Both the position numbers and the translations under genes were made by a program. Positions 55,501-63,200 of a stretch of DNA of 64,000 nucleotides are shown here, piece after piece; position 1 is the stretch's first letter; each line of letters starts with the position of its first letter. The DNA comes from Limosilactobacillus mucosae DSM 13345. GTDB taxonomy: Bacteria > Bacillota > Bacilli > Lactobacillales > Lactobacillaceae. A model generated the notes under the pieces. That model saw nothing but the letters and a program-made list of their open reading frames with translations. It was not told the DNA's origin and searched no databases. The stretch is taken from assembly GCF_001436025.1 (NCBI RefSeq), contig NZ_AZEQ01000003.1, positions 62,001 to 126,000 of the forward strand, read 5' to 3'.

Positions 55501-55691
55501 ACGTCTTAAAGAACAATGACGTGGACCTGGTTATCAATACCATGGAACATGATTATGAAAAGGCTTCTGATGGCTTTGTGATTCGGCAGACGGCAATTGA
55601 GCACAATATCCCGCTTTTGACGGCGCTTGATACGGTCAATGCCCTGTTGAAGGCTTTGGAGAGTCGTTCATTTGCTACGCAGGCACTTTAG
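52506..55691 (+). CDS. carB: carbamoyl-phosphate synthase large subunit
   Basis: 1061 aa, full length. Two homologous halves each contain an ATP-grasp domain. The first has [30 protein letters not shown] and [20 protein letters not shown]. The second has [29 protein letters not shown] and [18 protein letters not shown]. An allosteric MGS-like domain occupies about the last 130 residues. It makes carbamoyl phosphate for pyrimidines and arginine. Confidence 0.97.
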   Translation: MPKRTDIHKILVIGSGPIIIGQAAEFDYSGTQACMALREEGYETVLVNSNPATIMTDTEIADHVYIEPLTVESVSRIIRQEYPDAILPTLGGQIGLNLAVALGKTGILDELNIQMLGTKLASIDEAEDREKFKELMQRLNEPVPASKTVATVAEALEFAHEIGYPVIVRPAFTMGGTGGGMCHNDDELKAIAANGLDLSPATQCLIEKSIAGYKEIEFEVMRDAADNAMVVCCMENFDPVGIHTGDSIVFAPCQTLSDREYQMLRDCALKLIRALKIEGGCNVQLALDPNSYQYNVIEVNPRVSRSSALASKATGYPIAKMAAKIAVGLTLDEIKNPVTGTTFAEFEPALDYVVCKIPRWPFDKFTHADRRLGSQMKATGEVMAIGRNCEEAVQKAVRSLEIDQKDLFSKEAQSASDTELEDKLVHVQDDRIFYLAEALRRGYSLEDLHELTKITVYFLDILKHIVELEDQIKASPKDAAVLKLAKQYGFSDPTIADLWQTDVDSVRQLRLQNGIVPVYKMVDTCAAEFESQTPYFYSTYDHENESIKSTRPSVLVIGSGPIRIGQGVEFDYATVHSVKAIQRLGYEAIVMNSNPETVSTDFSVSDKLYFEPLTLEDVLNVIDLEQPMGVIVQFGGQTAINLAAGLAEHGVKILGTTVKDLDAAEDREVFDQVIKNLQLKQPIGLTATTGVGVLKAAKEIGYPVLVRPSYVLGGKAMEIVYNEKELHEYLSQNAPAAEDHPILVDAYLEGRECEVDAICDGKEVLLPGIMEHIERAGVHSGDSMAVYPPQSFDDDIKQQIVAATKKLCVALKCVGIMNIQFIIHNHEAYVLEVNPRASRTVPFLSKITGIEMAQVATRVILGESLASQGYQDGLYPESKTIHVKAPVFSFNKLDDVDSYLGPEMKSTGEVMGSDYTFEKALYKAFEGAKMHLPDYGNVLLTIEDRDKETILPLAKRFAKIGYRILATDGTADFLKQNGLHVTTVGKLHEEDSKRANILDVLKNNDVDLVINTMEHDYEKASDGFVIRQTAIEHNIPLLTALDTVNALLKALESRSFATQAL

Positions 55692-55717
55692 GCTCAATCA
55701 TTAAATTTATCAAGCAA

Positions 55718-55748
55718 AATCGGCTGCCCGTGGTGGTGGTCGGTTTTT
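55718..55748 (+). terminator. terminator after carB
   Basis: An 11-bp stem with several G-T pairs, arms 55718-55728 and 55735-55745, then T. Confidence 0.7.
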
Positions 55749-55865
55749 ATTTTTGAAAAATTTCCGAGCTGATATTAAAAGCGATCCAGCGTAGCGGGAC
55801 GCTATCAATAGCCTAAGATTAAAGTCAGATGATTCGAATCGTGCTGTTTTTAACGACTGAACGGG

Positions 55866-55896
55866 TTGACTTAAAGTACGCTTTAAGGATTAAGCT
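55866..55896 (+). promoter_or_regulatory. MerR-type promoter of the alcohol dehydrogenase gene
   Basis: TTGACT (55866-55871) and TAAGCT (55891-55896) are 19 bp apart, the long spacing typical of MerR-regulated promoters. The spacer region holds a perfect inverted repeat, CTTAAAG (55870-55876), TACG, CTTTAAG (55881-55887). It resembles sites of the AdhR/NmlR aldehyde-sensing group. Confidence 0.72.
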
Positions 55897-55946
55897 GTAC
55901 CTAAGTCGATGTATCCGGTTGCTGAAATCGTAAGGAGGAATTTTGG

Positions 55947-56987
55947 ATGAAAACGGCAATTTTTGCTGAACCCGGTAAAATGGTGATTAAAGAGGCTGCC
56001 AAGCCAACCTTGCAGGCCGATGATGACGTAATTATTCGCGTGATCCGGACCTGTGTCTGCGGTTCAGATCTATGGGCCTACTCAGCAGGTGATCAAAAAG
56101 CCAACGACTCAGTTAACAGCGGTCACGAAGCGCTTGGGATCGTTGAAGAGGTCGGCAGTGCGATTACAACGGTCAAGCCAGGTGATTTTGTTATTGCTCC
56201 ATTCACGCATGGCTGTGGACATTGTGCTGCCTGTCTGGCCGGCTATGATGGCACCTGCGACGAGCGGGTCCTTTATGATAACTGGAGTGAAGGTTTCCAA
56301 TCCGAATATATTTGCTTTAAGCATGGCAACTGGGCTTTGATTAAGATTCCTGGTCAGCCAGAAGACTATAGCGAAGGCATGATGAAGTCGTTTATGACGT
56401 TGGCCGACGTGATGGCAACTGGCTATCATGCCGCACGAACGGCTGAGGTTAAGCATGGCGATCGTGTTGTTGTCGTTGGTGACGGCGCGGTTGGTCAATG
56501 TGCCGTAATTGCTGCTAAAATGATGGGAGCCTCGCAGGTCGTTATCATGAGTCGTCATGAGGATCGGCAAAAACTGGCCCAGGAATTTGGCGCGACGGCG
56601 TATGTTGCTGAACGTGGCGATGAAGGAGTAAAAAAGGTCAAGGAGCTGCTTGGCGGTGGTGCTGACGCGGCATTAGACTGTGTCGGTACAGAAGCTTCAA
56701 TCAATCAGTGTCTGGCAGTAGTTCACAATGGCGCTCACGTCAGTCGAATCGGCGTGCCGCACAGCAATGTCGATCCATTCACGCTGTTTGCCCACAATAT
56801 TGCAATGGCTGGTGGTTCGGCAAGTGTGACGACCTATGATAAAAACGTGCTTTTAAAGGCGGTCTTGGATGGGCAGATCAATCCAGGCAAAGTGTTTACC
56901 AAAACCTACACGCTGGATCAGATCAACGAAGCCTATCGTGATATGGCTGACCGTAAGACGATCAAATCCTACATTGTAATTGAGTAA
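55947..56987 (+). CDS. zinc-dependent alcohol dehydrogenase
   Basis: 346 aa medium-chain dehydrogenase. The catalytic zinc Cys is in TCVCGSDLWAY and the zinc His/Glu in SGHEALGIVEEVG. Structural zinc cysteines are all four present in HGCGHCAACLAGYDGTC. The Rossmann loop is VVGDGAVGQCAVIAA. It probably reduces aldehydes with NAD(P)H. The MerR-type promoter suggests induction by an aldehyde or electrophile. Substrate is unknown. Confidence 0.91.
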   Translation: MKTAIFAEPGKMVIKEAAKPTLQADDDVIIRVIRTCVCGSDLWAYSAGDQKANDSVNSGHEALGIVEEVGSAITTVKPGDFVIAPFTHGCGHCAACLAGYDGTCDERVLYDNWSEGFQSEYICFKHGNWALIKIPGQPEDYSEGMMKSFMTLADVMATGYHAARTAEVKHGDRVVVVGDGAVGQCAVIAAKMMGASQVVIMSRHEDRQKLAQEFGATAYVAERGDEGVKKVKELLGGGADAALDCVGTEASINQCLAVVHNGAHVSRIGVPHSNVDPFTLFAHNIAMAGGSASVTTYDKNVLLKAVLDGQINPGKVFTKTYTLDQINEAYRDMADRKTIKSYIVIE

Positions 56988-57000
56988 CCCAAATAGTCGC

Positions 57001-57042
57001 AAAAAAATCGTCCTGTCTGAAGCAAGGCAGGGCGATTTTTTG
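57001..57042 (+). terminator. terminator after the alcohol dehydrogenase gene
   Basis: A long stem with two G-T pairs, arms 57001-57017 and 57026-57042, loop TGAAGCAA, flanked by A and T runs. The gap to 57154 shows nothing else I can assign. Confidence 0.87.
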
Positions 57043-57154
57043 ACTAAAAATAATGCATGAATTCTTAATTTACATATAGTAAGATGAGGGCATTTAAGAA
57101 ATTATTGCGACTGACGGATTGTTGATCAGACCGTAAGAAAGTTTGATATACTGG

Positions 57155-57562
57155 TTACTGATGGTCAGGCTGATTGACCCATTCATGCAGAGCCTGATTG
57201 GCCAGCTGGTGGGCGCCTTGATTTTCTTTTTCAGGTACCCACTGGACTACGACGGTTTTAAAATCGTCCATGCTGGTTAACAGCTCGTTTAGCTCGTTTT
57301 CATAATGACGCGCATGCTCTTTGCCCACAGCGTCGCTCAGCAGGCGGCTGTCGGTATAAAACAGCACGGTCTCTTGATTGGAAAAATGTTTTTTTAAATA
57401 GGCAAAGCCTTCAATTGCCGCGGCAAATTCGCCTTGATGATTAGAAGCCCGCGGCAAAAAAGCTTTAAGCTGCTGCTGATGGCCGTCTTTGACAATCAGC
57501 ATTCCCAGTCCGGTGGGGCCAGGATTGCCTTTGGTGGCAGCATCGGTATATAGTTTGATCAT
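57155..57562 (-). CDS. RNase HI-like protein (YpeP type)
   Basis: 135 aa RNase H fold. Acidic residues are seen in YTDAATKGNPGP, NHQGEFAAAIEG and LFYTDSRLLSDA. At the fourth position the family ADxLA reads GAHQLAN, with His in place of Asp, so activity may be reduced or metal use altered. It starts 33 bp from the divergent ebsA-like gene, behind GAGGTAA on its strand. Confidence 0.86.
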   Translation of the reverse strand: MIKLYTDAATKGNPGPTGLGMLIVKDGHQQQLKAFLPRASNHQGEFAAAIEGFAYLKKHFSNQETVLFYTDSRLLSDAVGKEHARHYENELNELLTSMDDFKTVVVQWVPEKENQGAHQLANQALHEWVNQPDHQ

Positions 57563-57595
57563 TTGATTACCTCATTGACATTAGGAAGTGATATT

Positions 57596-57997
57596 TTGGA
57601 AGAAGAAAAACGCTACTTTTATCAGCCGGATCTAACCTCGGCAACCATTCAATGGTGCTGGATGCTTTTGATTGGCATTGCCGGTGTCGTAGTCTGGCTG
57701 GAGATTACCCATTTTAACTGGATTACGGCATTGCTTTTAGCGCTTTTTATTATTTTAGCAGTTTTGGCGATTGGCCGGCGCACGGTTTTGGTAACGCCGA
57801 CCAAAATGGTATTTGATCGTATGCTGCAGAATCGTTTTTTGGTCATTCCGCTTAAAGACATTCGCCAGCCTCGCTTTACCAAGCATACCATGACGATCAC
57901 GGTTAATGGCGAGGTCATGACCTTTTCATTTTCCGCGCGCTCAATCGACTCTTTAAAGATTACGCTGGGTAATGCAGTAAAAAATGAACATGAATAA
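57596..57997 (+). CDS. EbsA-family membrane protein
   Basis: 133 aa from TTG 57596, 6-7 bp after AGGAAGTG. Two hydrophobic helices (about 19-37 and 44-59) are followed by a soluble domain (TVLVTPTKMVFDRMLQN, DIRQPRF). It resembles EbsA, named in Enterococcus for a pheromone-binding-related locus; real function is unclear. It overlaps lspA by 14 nt and begins that operon. Confidence 0.75.
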   Translation: MEEEKRYFYQPDLTSATIQWCWMLLIGIAGVVVWLEITHFNWITALLLALFIILAVLAIGRRTVLVTPTKMVFDRMLQNRFLVIPLKDIRQPRFTKHTMTITVNGEVMTFSFSARSIDSLKITLGNAVKNEHE

Positions 57998-58478
57998 AAC
58001 AGAAAAGAATCAATTGAAAAAACAATCGCTGCTGCCATGGTCTTTGATTTTAATCGTTGGTCTGATCATTGTCGATCAAATCGTCAAGCACTGGGTAACC
58101 AGCAATATCCCGTTAAATGGCAGCCGAACGTTCATTCCGGGACTGCTGGATCTGGATAATCTGCATAATACCGGGGCAGCTTGGAGCATGTTGGAAGGGC
58201 GGCAGTGGTTTTTTGCGGTCATAACGGTAATTGCAATTATCGTGGTAGCTTATCTGATGTGGAAAAATCGCCGCTCTGCCTGGATGATGACAGGACTTTC
58301 GCTGATTATGGCTGGTGCAGTCGGTAATTTTATCGACCGGCTCAGTCAGGGATACGTGGTTGATATGTTTGCCCTAAGAAACGTCAATTTCCCAGTATTT
58401 AACGTTGCCGATGCCTGTTTAACGGTTGGCGTGTTTATCATGCTGATCGTAGTTTTGAAAGAGGATGATCACAAATGA
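57984..58478 (+). CDS. lspA: lipoprotein signal peptidase
   Basis: Aspartic membrane peptidase that cleaves prolipoprotein signal peptides. 164 aa with four membrane helices. The conserved NTGAAWSM, the first catalytic Asp in GNFIDRL and the second in FNVADACLTVG are intact. The start may be ATG 57984 or 57990. It is coupled to rluD by a 4-nt overlap. Confidence 0.96.
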   Translation: MNMNKTEKNQLKKQSLLPWSLILIVGLIIVDQIVKHWVTSNIPLNGSRTFIPGLLDLDNLHNTGAAWSMLEGRQWFFAVITVIAIIVVAYLMWKNRRSAWMMTGLSLIMAGAVGNFIDRLSQGYVVDMFALRNVNFPVFNVADACLTVGVFIMLIVVLKEDDHK

Positions 58479-59395
58479 ACTCAGAACGCCAAATCAAGAT
58501 TGATGCCGATCTGACCGGCCGCATTGACAAGGTTTTGGGCCATTTTCTAAATGATGTTTCCCGCTCGCAGCTGCAGAAATGGATTGAGGATGGCCACGTT
58601 ACCGTTAATGGGCAGTCCGTTAAAACCAAGTACAAGCTTCAAGTGGGCGATATGGTGCGCATCATACCTGAAGAACCGCAAACCATTGATTTGGAACCAG
58701 AAAACATTCCCCTGGATATCGTTTATGAGGATGATGATGTGATCGTCGTCAATAAACCGGCCGGAATGGTAGTGCATCCCGCGCCTGGGCATCCCAGTCA
58801 TACGCTGGTCAACGCACTGTTGTATCATTCGCCGCTGTCGACGATCAATGGTGAGTTTCGGCCAGGAATCGTCCACCGCATCGATAAGGATACCTCGGGC
58901 CTGTTGATGGTGGCCAAAAATGATCTGGCACACCGCAGTCTGGCCGCGCAGCTGAAGTCCAAGACCAACCAGCGCGAGTACGTCGCCTTGGTGCATGGCG
59001 TGATCAAAGAGGAGCAGGGAACGATTGATGCGCCGCTGGGTCGTTCCAAAAAAGATCGCAAGAAACAGGCAGTCGTCTTGGATGGCCGTCATGCCGTAAC
59101 GCATTTTAAGGTACTGAAGCGTTATCAGCACTATACGCTGGTCAAATGTCGGCTGGAGACTGGGCGAACGCATCAGATTCGCGTTCATATGGCCTATATC
59201 GGGCATCCCTTGGCTGGCGATCCACTGTATGGGCCACGCAAAACCCTGGCTGGACCGGGACAGTATCTGCATGCTGGTCTGTTGGGCTTTCGACACCCCC
59301 GCAGCGGTCAAGAGATGACGTTTACCGCGCCGCTGCCGGACTACTTTACCAAGATGCTTGAACATTTGGACAAAACCGACCGCCGTGATGAATAG
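58475..59395 (+). CDS. rluD: 23S rRNA pseudouridine synthase, RluD family
   Basis: 306 aa. An N-terminal S4 domain (RSQLQKWIEDGHVTVNGQ) precedes the RluA-type catalytic domain with Asp in VHRIDKDTSGLLMVAKND and RTHQIRVHMAYIGHPLAGD. The lspA-rluD pair immediately precedes the pyr operon in many Firmicutes; here it precedes the degenerate carA/carB pair. Confidence 0.95.
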   Translation: MNSERQIKIDADLTGRIDKVLGHFLNDVSRSQLQKWIEDGHVTVNGQSVKTKYKLQVGDMVRIIPEEPQTIDLEPENIPLDIVYEDDDVIVVNKPAGMVVHPAPGHPSHTLVNALLYHSPLSTINGEFRPGIVHRIDKDTSGLLMVAKNDLAHRSLAAQLKSKTNQREYVALVHGVIKEEQGTIDAPLGRSKKDRKKQAVVLDGRHAVTHFKVLKRYQHYTLVKCRLETGRTHQIRVHMAYIGHPLAGDPLYGPRKTLAGPGQYLHAGLLGFRHPRSGQEMTFTAPLPDYFTKMLEHLDKTDRRDE

Positions 59396-59429
59396 TTTTG
59401 AGGCGGCTTAAAAAGTGAGATGAGATTGG

Positions 59430-60512
59430 ATGACAGCAAGATATTTGATATTTGAGGATGGCTCCATCTTTGAGGGTGAGGGATTTGGCTCGCCTGCCGT
59501 AACTTTTGGCGAGATGGTTTTTAATACCAGTATGACGGGATATCAAGAAATCATTACCAACCAAATCTACCATAATCAAATTGTCGTTTTTACCAACCCC
59601 AATATTGGCAATTATGGAATTCAGCGCAATATCTATGAATCAATCGTACCTTCAATCAAAGGCGTTGTCTGCCGTAATTTGGCGCCCTTAAAGGAACGGC
59701 GTCATGGAACGACTCTGGATCAGTATTTAAAACAGATGAATATTCCTGGGGTTACCAACGTTGACACGCGGGCCATCGTGCGGCATCTGCGGAAGGTTGG
59801 CCAGCCGATGAAGGGCAGTATCGTCCCAGTCCCTGATGATCACGCGTTTGATCAGCTGCATGCTACCGTTTTGACCAATCAGCAGGTTGCTCAGGTTGCC
59901 ACGCCAAAGCCATTTCCCAATCCAGATATTGGCCGCAGCGTGGTCGTGATTGACTTTGGCCTTAAAAACGGGATCTTAAGGGAGCTTTCGCGGCGTAAGT
60001 GCAATGTTACCGTGCTGCCATATACGGCCAGCGTTGATGATATTTTGCGATTGGATCCGGATGGCGTAGTGCTCTCCAGCGGCCCAGGAAACCCTGAATC
60101 ATTGAAACGATCAGTCTTGGAAATGATTCGGCAAGTTGAGGCTAAGGTCCCCATGTTTGCCATTGGACTGGGGCACGAGCTGTTTGCCTTAGCGAATGGG
60201 TGTAAGGTTGAGCGTTTGGCAACCGAGCATCATGGCATGAATCATCCAATCCGAGAGATCATCACCGATCACATTGTTTTTGCTTTTCAAGGTGAGGGTT
60301 ATGTAATTCGGCGCAACTCAGTCGATCGTTCGCAGCTTTTTATTACCTATGTCGATATGCTTGATGGCACGGTTCAAGGGTTGCGGCATCGTCACTATCC
60401 GGCTTTTTCGGTGCAGTTCTTCCCTGATGGCGCGCCTGGTCCGGATGAAACCAACAATCTTTTTGATGAGTTTATGGACATTATGAAGCAGCGCGAGGAG
60501 GGATGGCGATGA
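59430..60512 (+). CDS. CarA-like pseudoenzyme (glutaminase residues lost)
   Basis: 360 aa, collinear with the active CarA of this window over its whole length, so residue numbers coincide. The nucleophile Cys246 is Gly246 (AIGLGHE against GICMGHQ), Gln250 is Glu250, and the catalytic His331 is Phe331 (QFFPDGAPG against QFHPDAAPG). The SQNHGYAVD strand reads FQGEGYVIR. Glutamine hydrolysis by the known mechanism is therefore impossible. The N-terminal CarB-contact domain is well kept (FEDGSIFEGEGFG, NTSMTGYQEIIT). The frame is intact, and it overlaps the CarB-like gene by 4 nt (ATGA). Role unknown; possibly regulatory or structural. Confidence 0.9.
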   Translation: MTARYLIFEDGSIFEGEGFGSPAVTFGEMVFNTSMTGYQEIITNQIYHNQIVVFTNPNIGNYGIQRNIYESIVPSIKGVVCRNLAPLKERRHGTTLDQYLKQMNIPGVTNVDTRAIVRHLRKVGQPMKGSIVPVPDDHAFDQLHATVLTNQQVAQVATPKPFPNPDIGRSVVVIDFGLKNGILRELSRRKCNVTVLPYTASVDDILRLDPDGVVLSSGPGNPESLKRSVLEMIRQVEAKVPMFAIGLGHELFALANGCKVERLATEHHGMNHPIREIITDHIVFAFQGEGYVIRRNSVDRSQLFITYVDMLDGTVQGLRHRHYPAFSVQFFPDGAPGPDETNNLFDEFMDIMKQREEGWR

Positions 60513-63013
60513 AAAAGGTTCTTCTGATTGGAGCCGGCGCCGACAGCATTGAACATGGCGATGAGCTTGATGCTGCGGCTTTTCAGGTTGCCAGCGTCTT
60601 AAAAGAGCAGGGCTGGGAGACGATCCTCATTGATGACAATCCATTTTCTTTTACCTTGGATTGTCCGGATGCCATCGATCATGCCTGCATCAAGTCACTG
60701 ACGGTTGAAAATGTCGTTGCCACGATCAAGCAGTATCATCCTGATGCAATCCTGCCAACGTTGGGCGGCCGGCGTGCGTTTGAGCTGATTCAGGCAGTCA
60801 GCGAGACCGGCATTCTGCAGGCCGATGACATTGAGCTTTTGGGAGTACCTGAAGCTACGATTCGTCAGATCAACAACCCAATGCTGCTCGGCAAGACGCT
60901 GCATAATCTCAACGTGCCTACCAAGGCCATCTCTAAAGTCGATAATTACGTTGATGCACTGGAGATGGTCCAACGGGTCGGCTATCCGATTATAGTGCGC
61001 TCTGTATTACCCAAAGGAGCGGGCTGGCGTTCGCTGGTACATGATCAAGATGAGCTTAAGCGGGCCGTGGCAACTGGTCTCAGACAGTCACGCTCGGGTC
61101 AGATTACAGTTCAGCAGAGTCTGGCTGGGTTTAAGGAAATCGAGATCGTTGTTTTAAGGGACGGCTTTGGGACGATGATGCAGCTGGCCTGCGTCGAAGA
61201 TATCGATCCGATTGGCATTCATGCTGGCGATTCAATTGCAGTACTTCCGGCCCAGACGCTGCTTGACCGCGAGATTCAAGACATGCGCGATACGGCATTT
61301 GCCATAACGCGCAAACTGCGGATCGTCGGCGTCAATCACGTTCAATTTGCGCTTGATCAAGCTAACGGAAAATTCTACGTGATCAAAAATAATCCTTATT
61401 TTGACCGCTTAACGGCTTTTGCGGCAACAGCAACCGGCTATGCCCTGCAGGTCGTCTGTGGCGAATTATATGCCGGCAAGACGCTGCGTGACATTCATCT
61501 TGACCACGGCTACTATAAGCACGCGGCCGTGACGGAACCGGTTATGGATCACGTTGCCGTCCGGATGCCAGTCTGGCCGTTTGCCGAACTGCCCGATGCA
61601 GATCGGCAGCTTGGCACGCGCAAGAAGTCAACGGGGACGATGATTGGCGTTGGTCGCAGTCTGACTGAGGCCATGTTTAAGGCAATCAGTGACTTTCCAA
61701 GAATAGAGCAGGATTCACGCCTGGCAAAACAGGATCAGCTTTCCGATGATGAGCTGGTGCAGCTTTTGATCCATCCGCATGCCGGTCGTCTGTTTACGCT
61801 GTTGGCAGCTTTGCGGCGCGGCTACACTGATGATGAGCTGACCGAGCTGACTAAGATCGATGCCTATTACTTTGCCTGTCTGCGTCAGATGCAGACGATT
61901 GAAGATGCGCTCAAGGGCCATCCTGGCGATACAGAGCTGTTGGTCAAGGCCAAATACTGCGGCATGAGCGATGAAAGCATTGCTAAGATCTGGCAATGGC
62001 CAACGACTAAGGTGGTAGCAATGCGAGACGAGCATGTCATTCACCGAACCTTTAAGGAGCTGGAGCCTTCTGCGGGCGAATTTGATCAGCACACCAACGT
62101 TTTTTACTCTACGTATGAAATGGAGGATGAGGCCAATCCAAGTCCTTCGCCAACCGCAGTCGTTGTAGGTACGGGACCATTGCGGCTGGGCAACGGAACT
62201 TCCTGTGACTATTTTGTTGCCAACACGCTGCGTGAATTGCGCGACCATGGCTACCAGACCGTCATCATCAATGACAATCCCAGCTCGGTAACCTTGGCGC
62301 CGATGCTGGCTCGCAAGCGCTATCTGGAGCCGCTGCAGTCAGAAAACATTCGTGCGGTTTTGGACGTCGAGCATCCGGAAGTCGTATTGATTCCGGCTAG
62401 TCGTCATGAATTGATCGACCAGCTGGGACCAATTGCCAAAAACATCCAGATTGCCGAGATTCCTGAAGATCAGCGCCCAACTTCATTAACGGTCGGTGAG
62501 CCGCTGGACAGTTTTAACGCACTGTTTGACGGTCAGCTCATCTATCCGCTGGGCATTACGGCAGATCTGCAGTCAACCGATGATCTGAGCTATCAGCCGA
62601 CTGCGCAGCGTTTTCCGGCCCGCTTGACGCCGCATGATTTTGCTTTGCTGGAAAAGCAAGGTGGTCAGGCTATTAGTGAGCAGAAGGCGCCAGGACTTTA
62701 CCAGGTTGTTTTTGTACACCGCTTTGATGGTACCTTTAAGCAGCTTTTGGTTCAGCATATGCCATTGCCGGAAATTGCCTTTTTGTCGAAGGTCTTAAAG
62801 TTGAATCTGCCGGGAATTACGGTACGCATGGCATTGGGCCGGCTGGATGGCGATGCCCTAAATGAAGCGCTGGTTCCTAAAGGCGAAACCAAAATGGCAG
62901 TCTATCGGGCAGTCTTTCCGTTCAAGTCGCTGCATCTTGTTCATGAAAAGCCAACCATCAACCGGGTTTTGGGTGGTCAGATGCAGTTTTTGAGTGATGA
63001 TGATTTTGAATAG
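60509..63013 (+). CDS. CarB-like pseudoenzyme (ATP-site residues lost, second half shortened)
   Basis: 834 aa from ATG 60509, 8 bp after GAGGAGGG. Residues 1-545 align throughout with the first half and linker of CarB. However, the GSGPIIIGQ loop is [22 protein letters not shown] is VRSVLPKGAGWRS, and [10 protein letters not shown] is KNNPYFDRLT. The second half keeps its pre-ATP-grasp fold (VVVGTGPLRLGNG, residues 551-563) but then retains only parts of the ATP-grasp and lacks the MGS-like domain: 286 residues against about 505. ATP-dependent carbamoyl phosphate synthesis is not expected. No frameshift or stop is present. Confidence 0.9.
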   Translation: MKKVLLIGAGADSIEHGDELDAAAFQVASVLKEQGWETILIDDNPFSFTLDCPDAIDHACIKSLTVENVVATIKQYHPDAILPTLGGRRAFELIQAVSETGILQADDIELLGVPEATIRQINNPMLLGKTLHNLNVPTKAISKVDNYVDALEMVQRVGYPIIVRSVLPKGAGWRSLVHDQDELKRAVATGLRQSRSGQITVQQSLAGFKEIEIVVLRDGFGTMMQLACVEDIDPIGIHAGDSIAVLPAQTLLDREIQDMRDTAFAITRKLRIVGVNHVQFALDQANGKFYVIKNNPYFDRLTAFAATATGYALQVVCGELYAGKTLRDIHLDHGYYKHAAVTEPVMDHVAVRMPVWPFAELPDADRQLGTRKKSTGTMIGVGRSLTEAMFKAISDFPRIEQDSRLAKQDQLSDDELVQLLIHPHAGRLFTLLAALRRGYTDDELTELTKIDAYYFACLRQMQTIEDALKGHPGDTELLVKAKYCGMSDESIAKIWQWPTTKVVAMRDEHVIHRTFKELEPSAGEFDQHTNVFYSTYEMEDEANPSPSPTAVVVGTGPLRLGNGTSCDYFVANTLRELRDHGYQTVIINDNPSSVTLAPMLARKRYLEPLQSENIRAVLDVEHPEVVLIPASRHELIDQLGPIAKNIQIAEIPEDQRPTSLTVGEPLDSFNALFDGQLIYPLGITADLQSTDDLSYQPTAQRFPARLTPHDFALLEKQGGQAISEQKAPGLYQVVFVHRFDGTFKQLLVQHMPLPEIAFLSKVLKLNLPGITVRMALGRLDGDALNEALVPKGETKMAVYRAVFPFKSLHLVHEKPTINRVLGGQMQFLSDDDFE

Positions 63014-63017
63014 CAAT

Positions 63018-63053
63018 TAAAAGAACCAGGCAGGTCAAGATGTCTGGTTCTTT
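63018..63053 (+). terminator. terminator after the CarB-like gene
   Basis: AAAAGAACCAG (63018-63028) pairs perfectly with CTGGTTCTTTT (63043-63053). Confidence 0.88.
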
Positions 63054-63111
63054 TAATTTTGCAATCGTTTTTAAATTTGTAAAAAATACAAAAATATTTG
63101 ATATTTATTAA

Positions 63112-63149
63112 TGAAAGCGCTTAAATTTAGGCGGAAAATATGTTATGAT
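63112..63149 (+). promoter_or_regulatory. cre site overlapping the promoter of the Ldh2-family gene
   Basis: TGAAAGCGCTTAAA (63112-63125) matches the CcpA cre consensus at all but one position. It overlaps the probable -35 (TTAAAT, 63121-63126) of a promoter with TATGAT (63144-63149) at 17 bp. That position predicts catabolite repression. Confidence 0.7.
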
Positions 63150-63200
63150 TTAATCATGTTAAGTCGTGAAGCGTTTTATAAACAGAAAGAAGCTTGCAAA

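Noticed and set aside
58547-59365. 272-codon frame antisense to rluD
   Set aside because: Shadow of a clear pseudouridine synthase gene; no promoter, ribosome site or recognisable domain.
59430-63013. Calling the second carA/carB pair simple pseudogenes
   Set aside because: Both frames are open, coupled and terminated; substitutions concentrate at active sites, which favours a retained pseudoenzyme over neutral decay.
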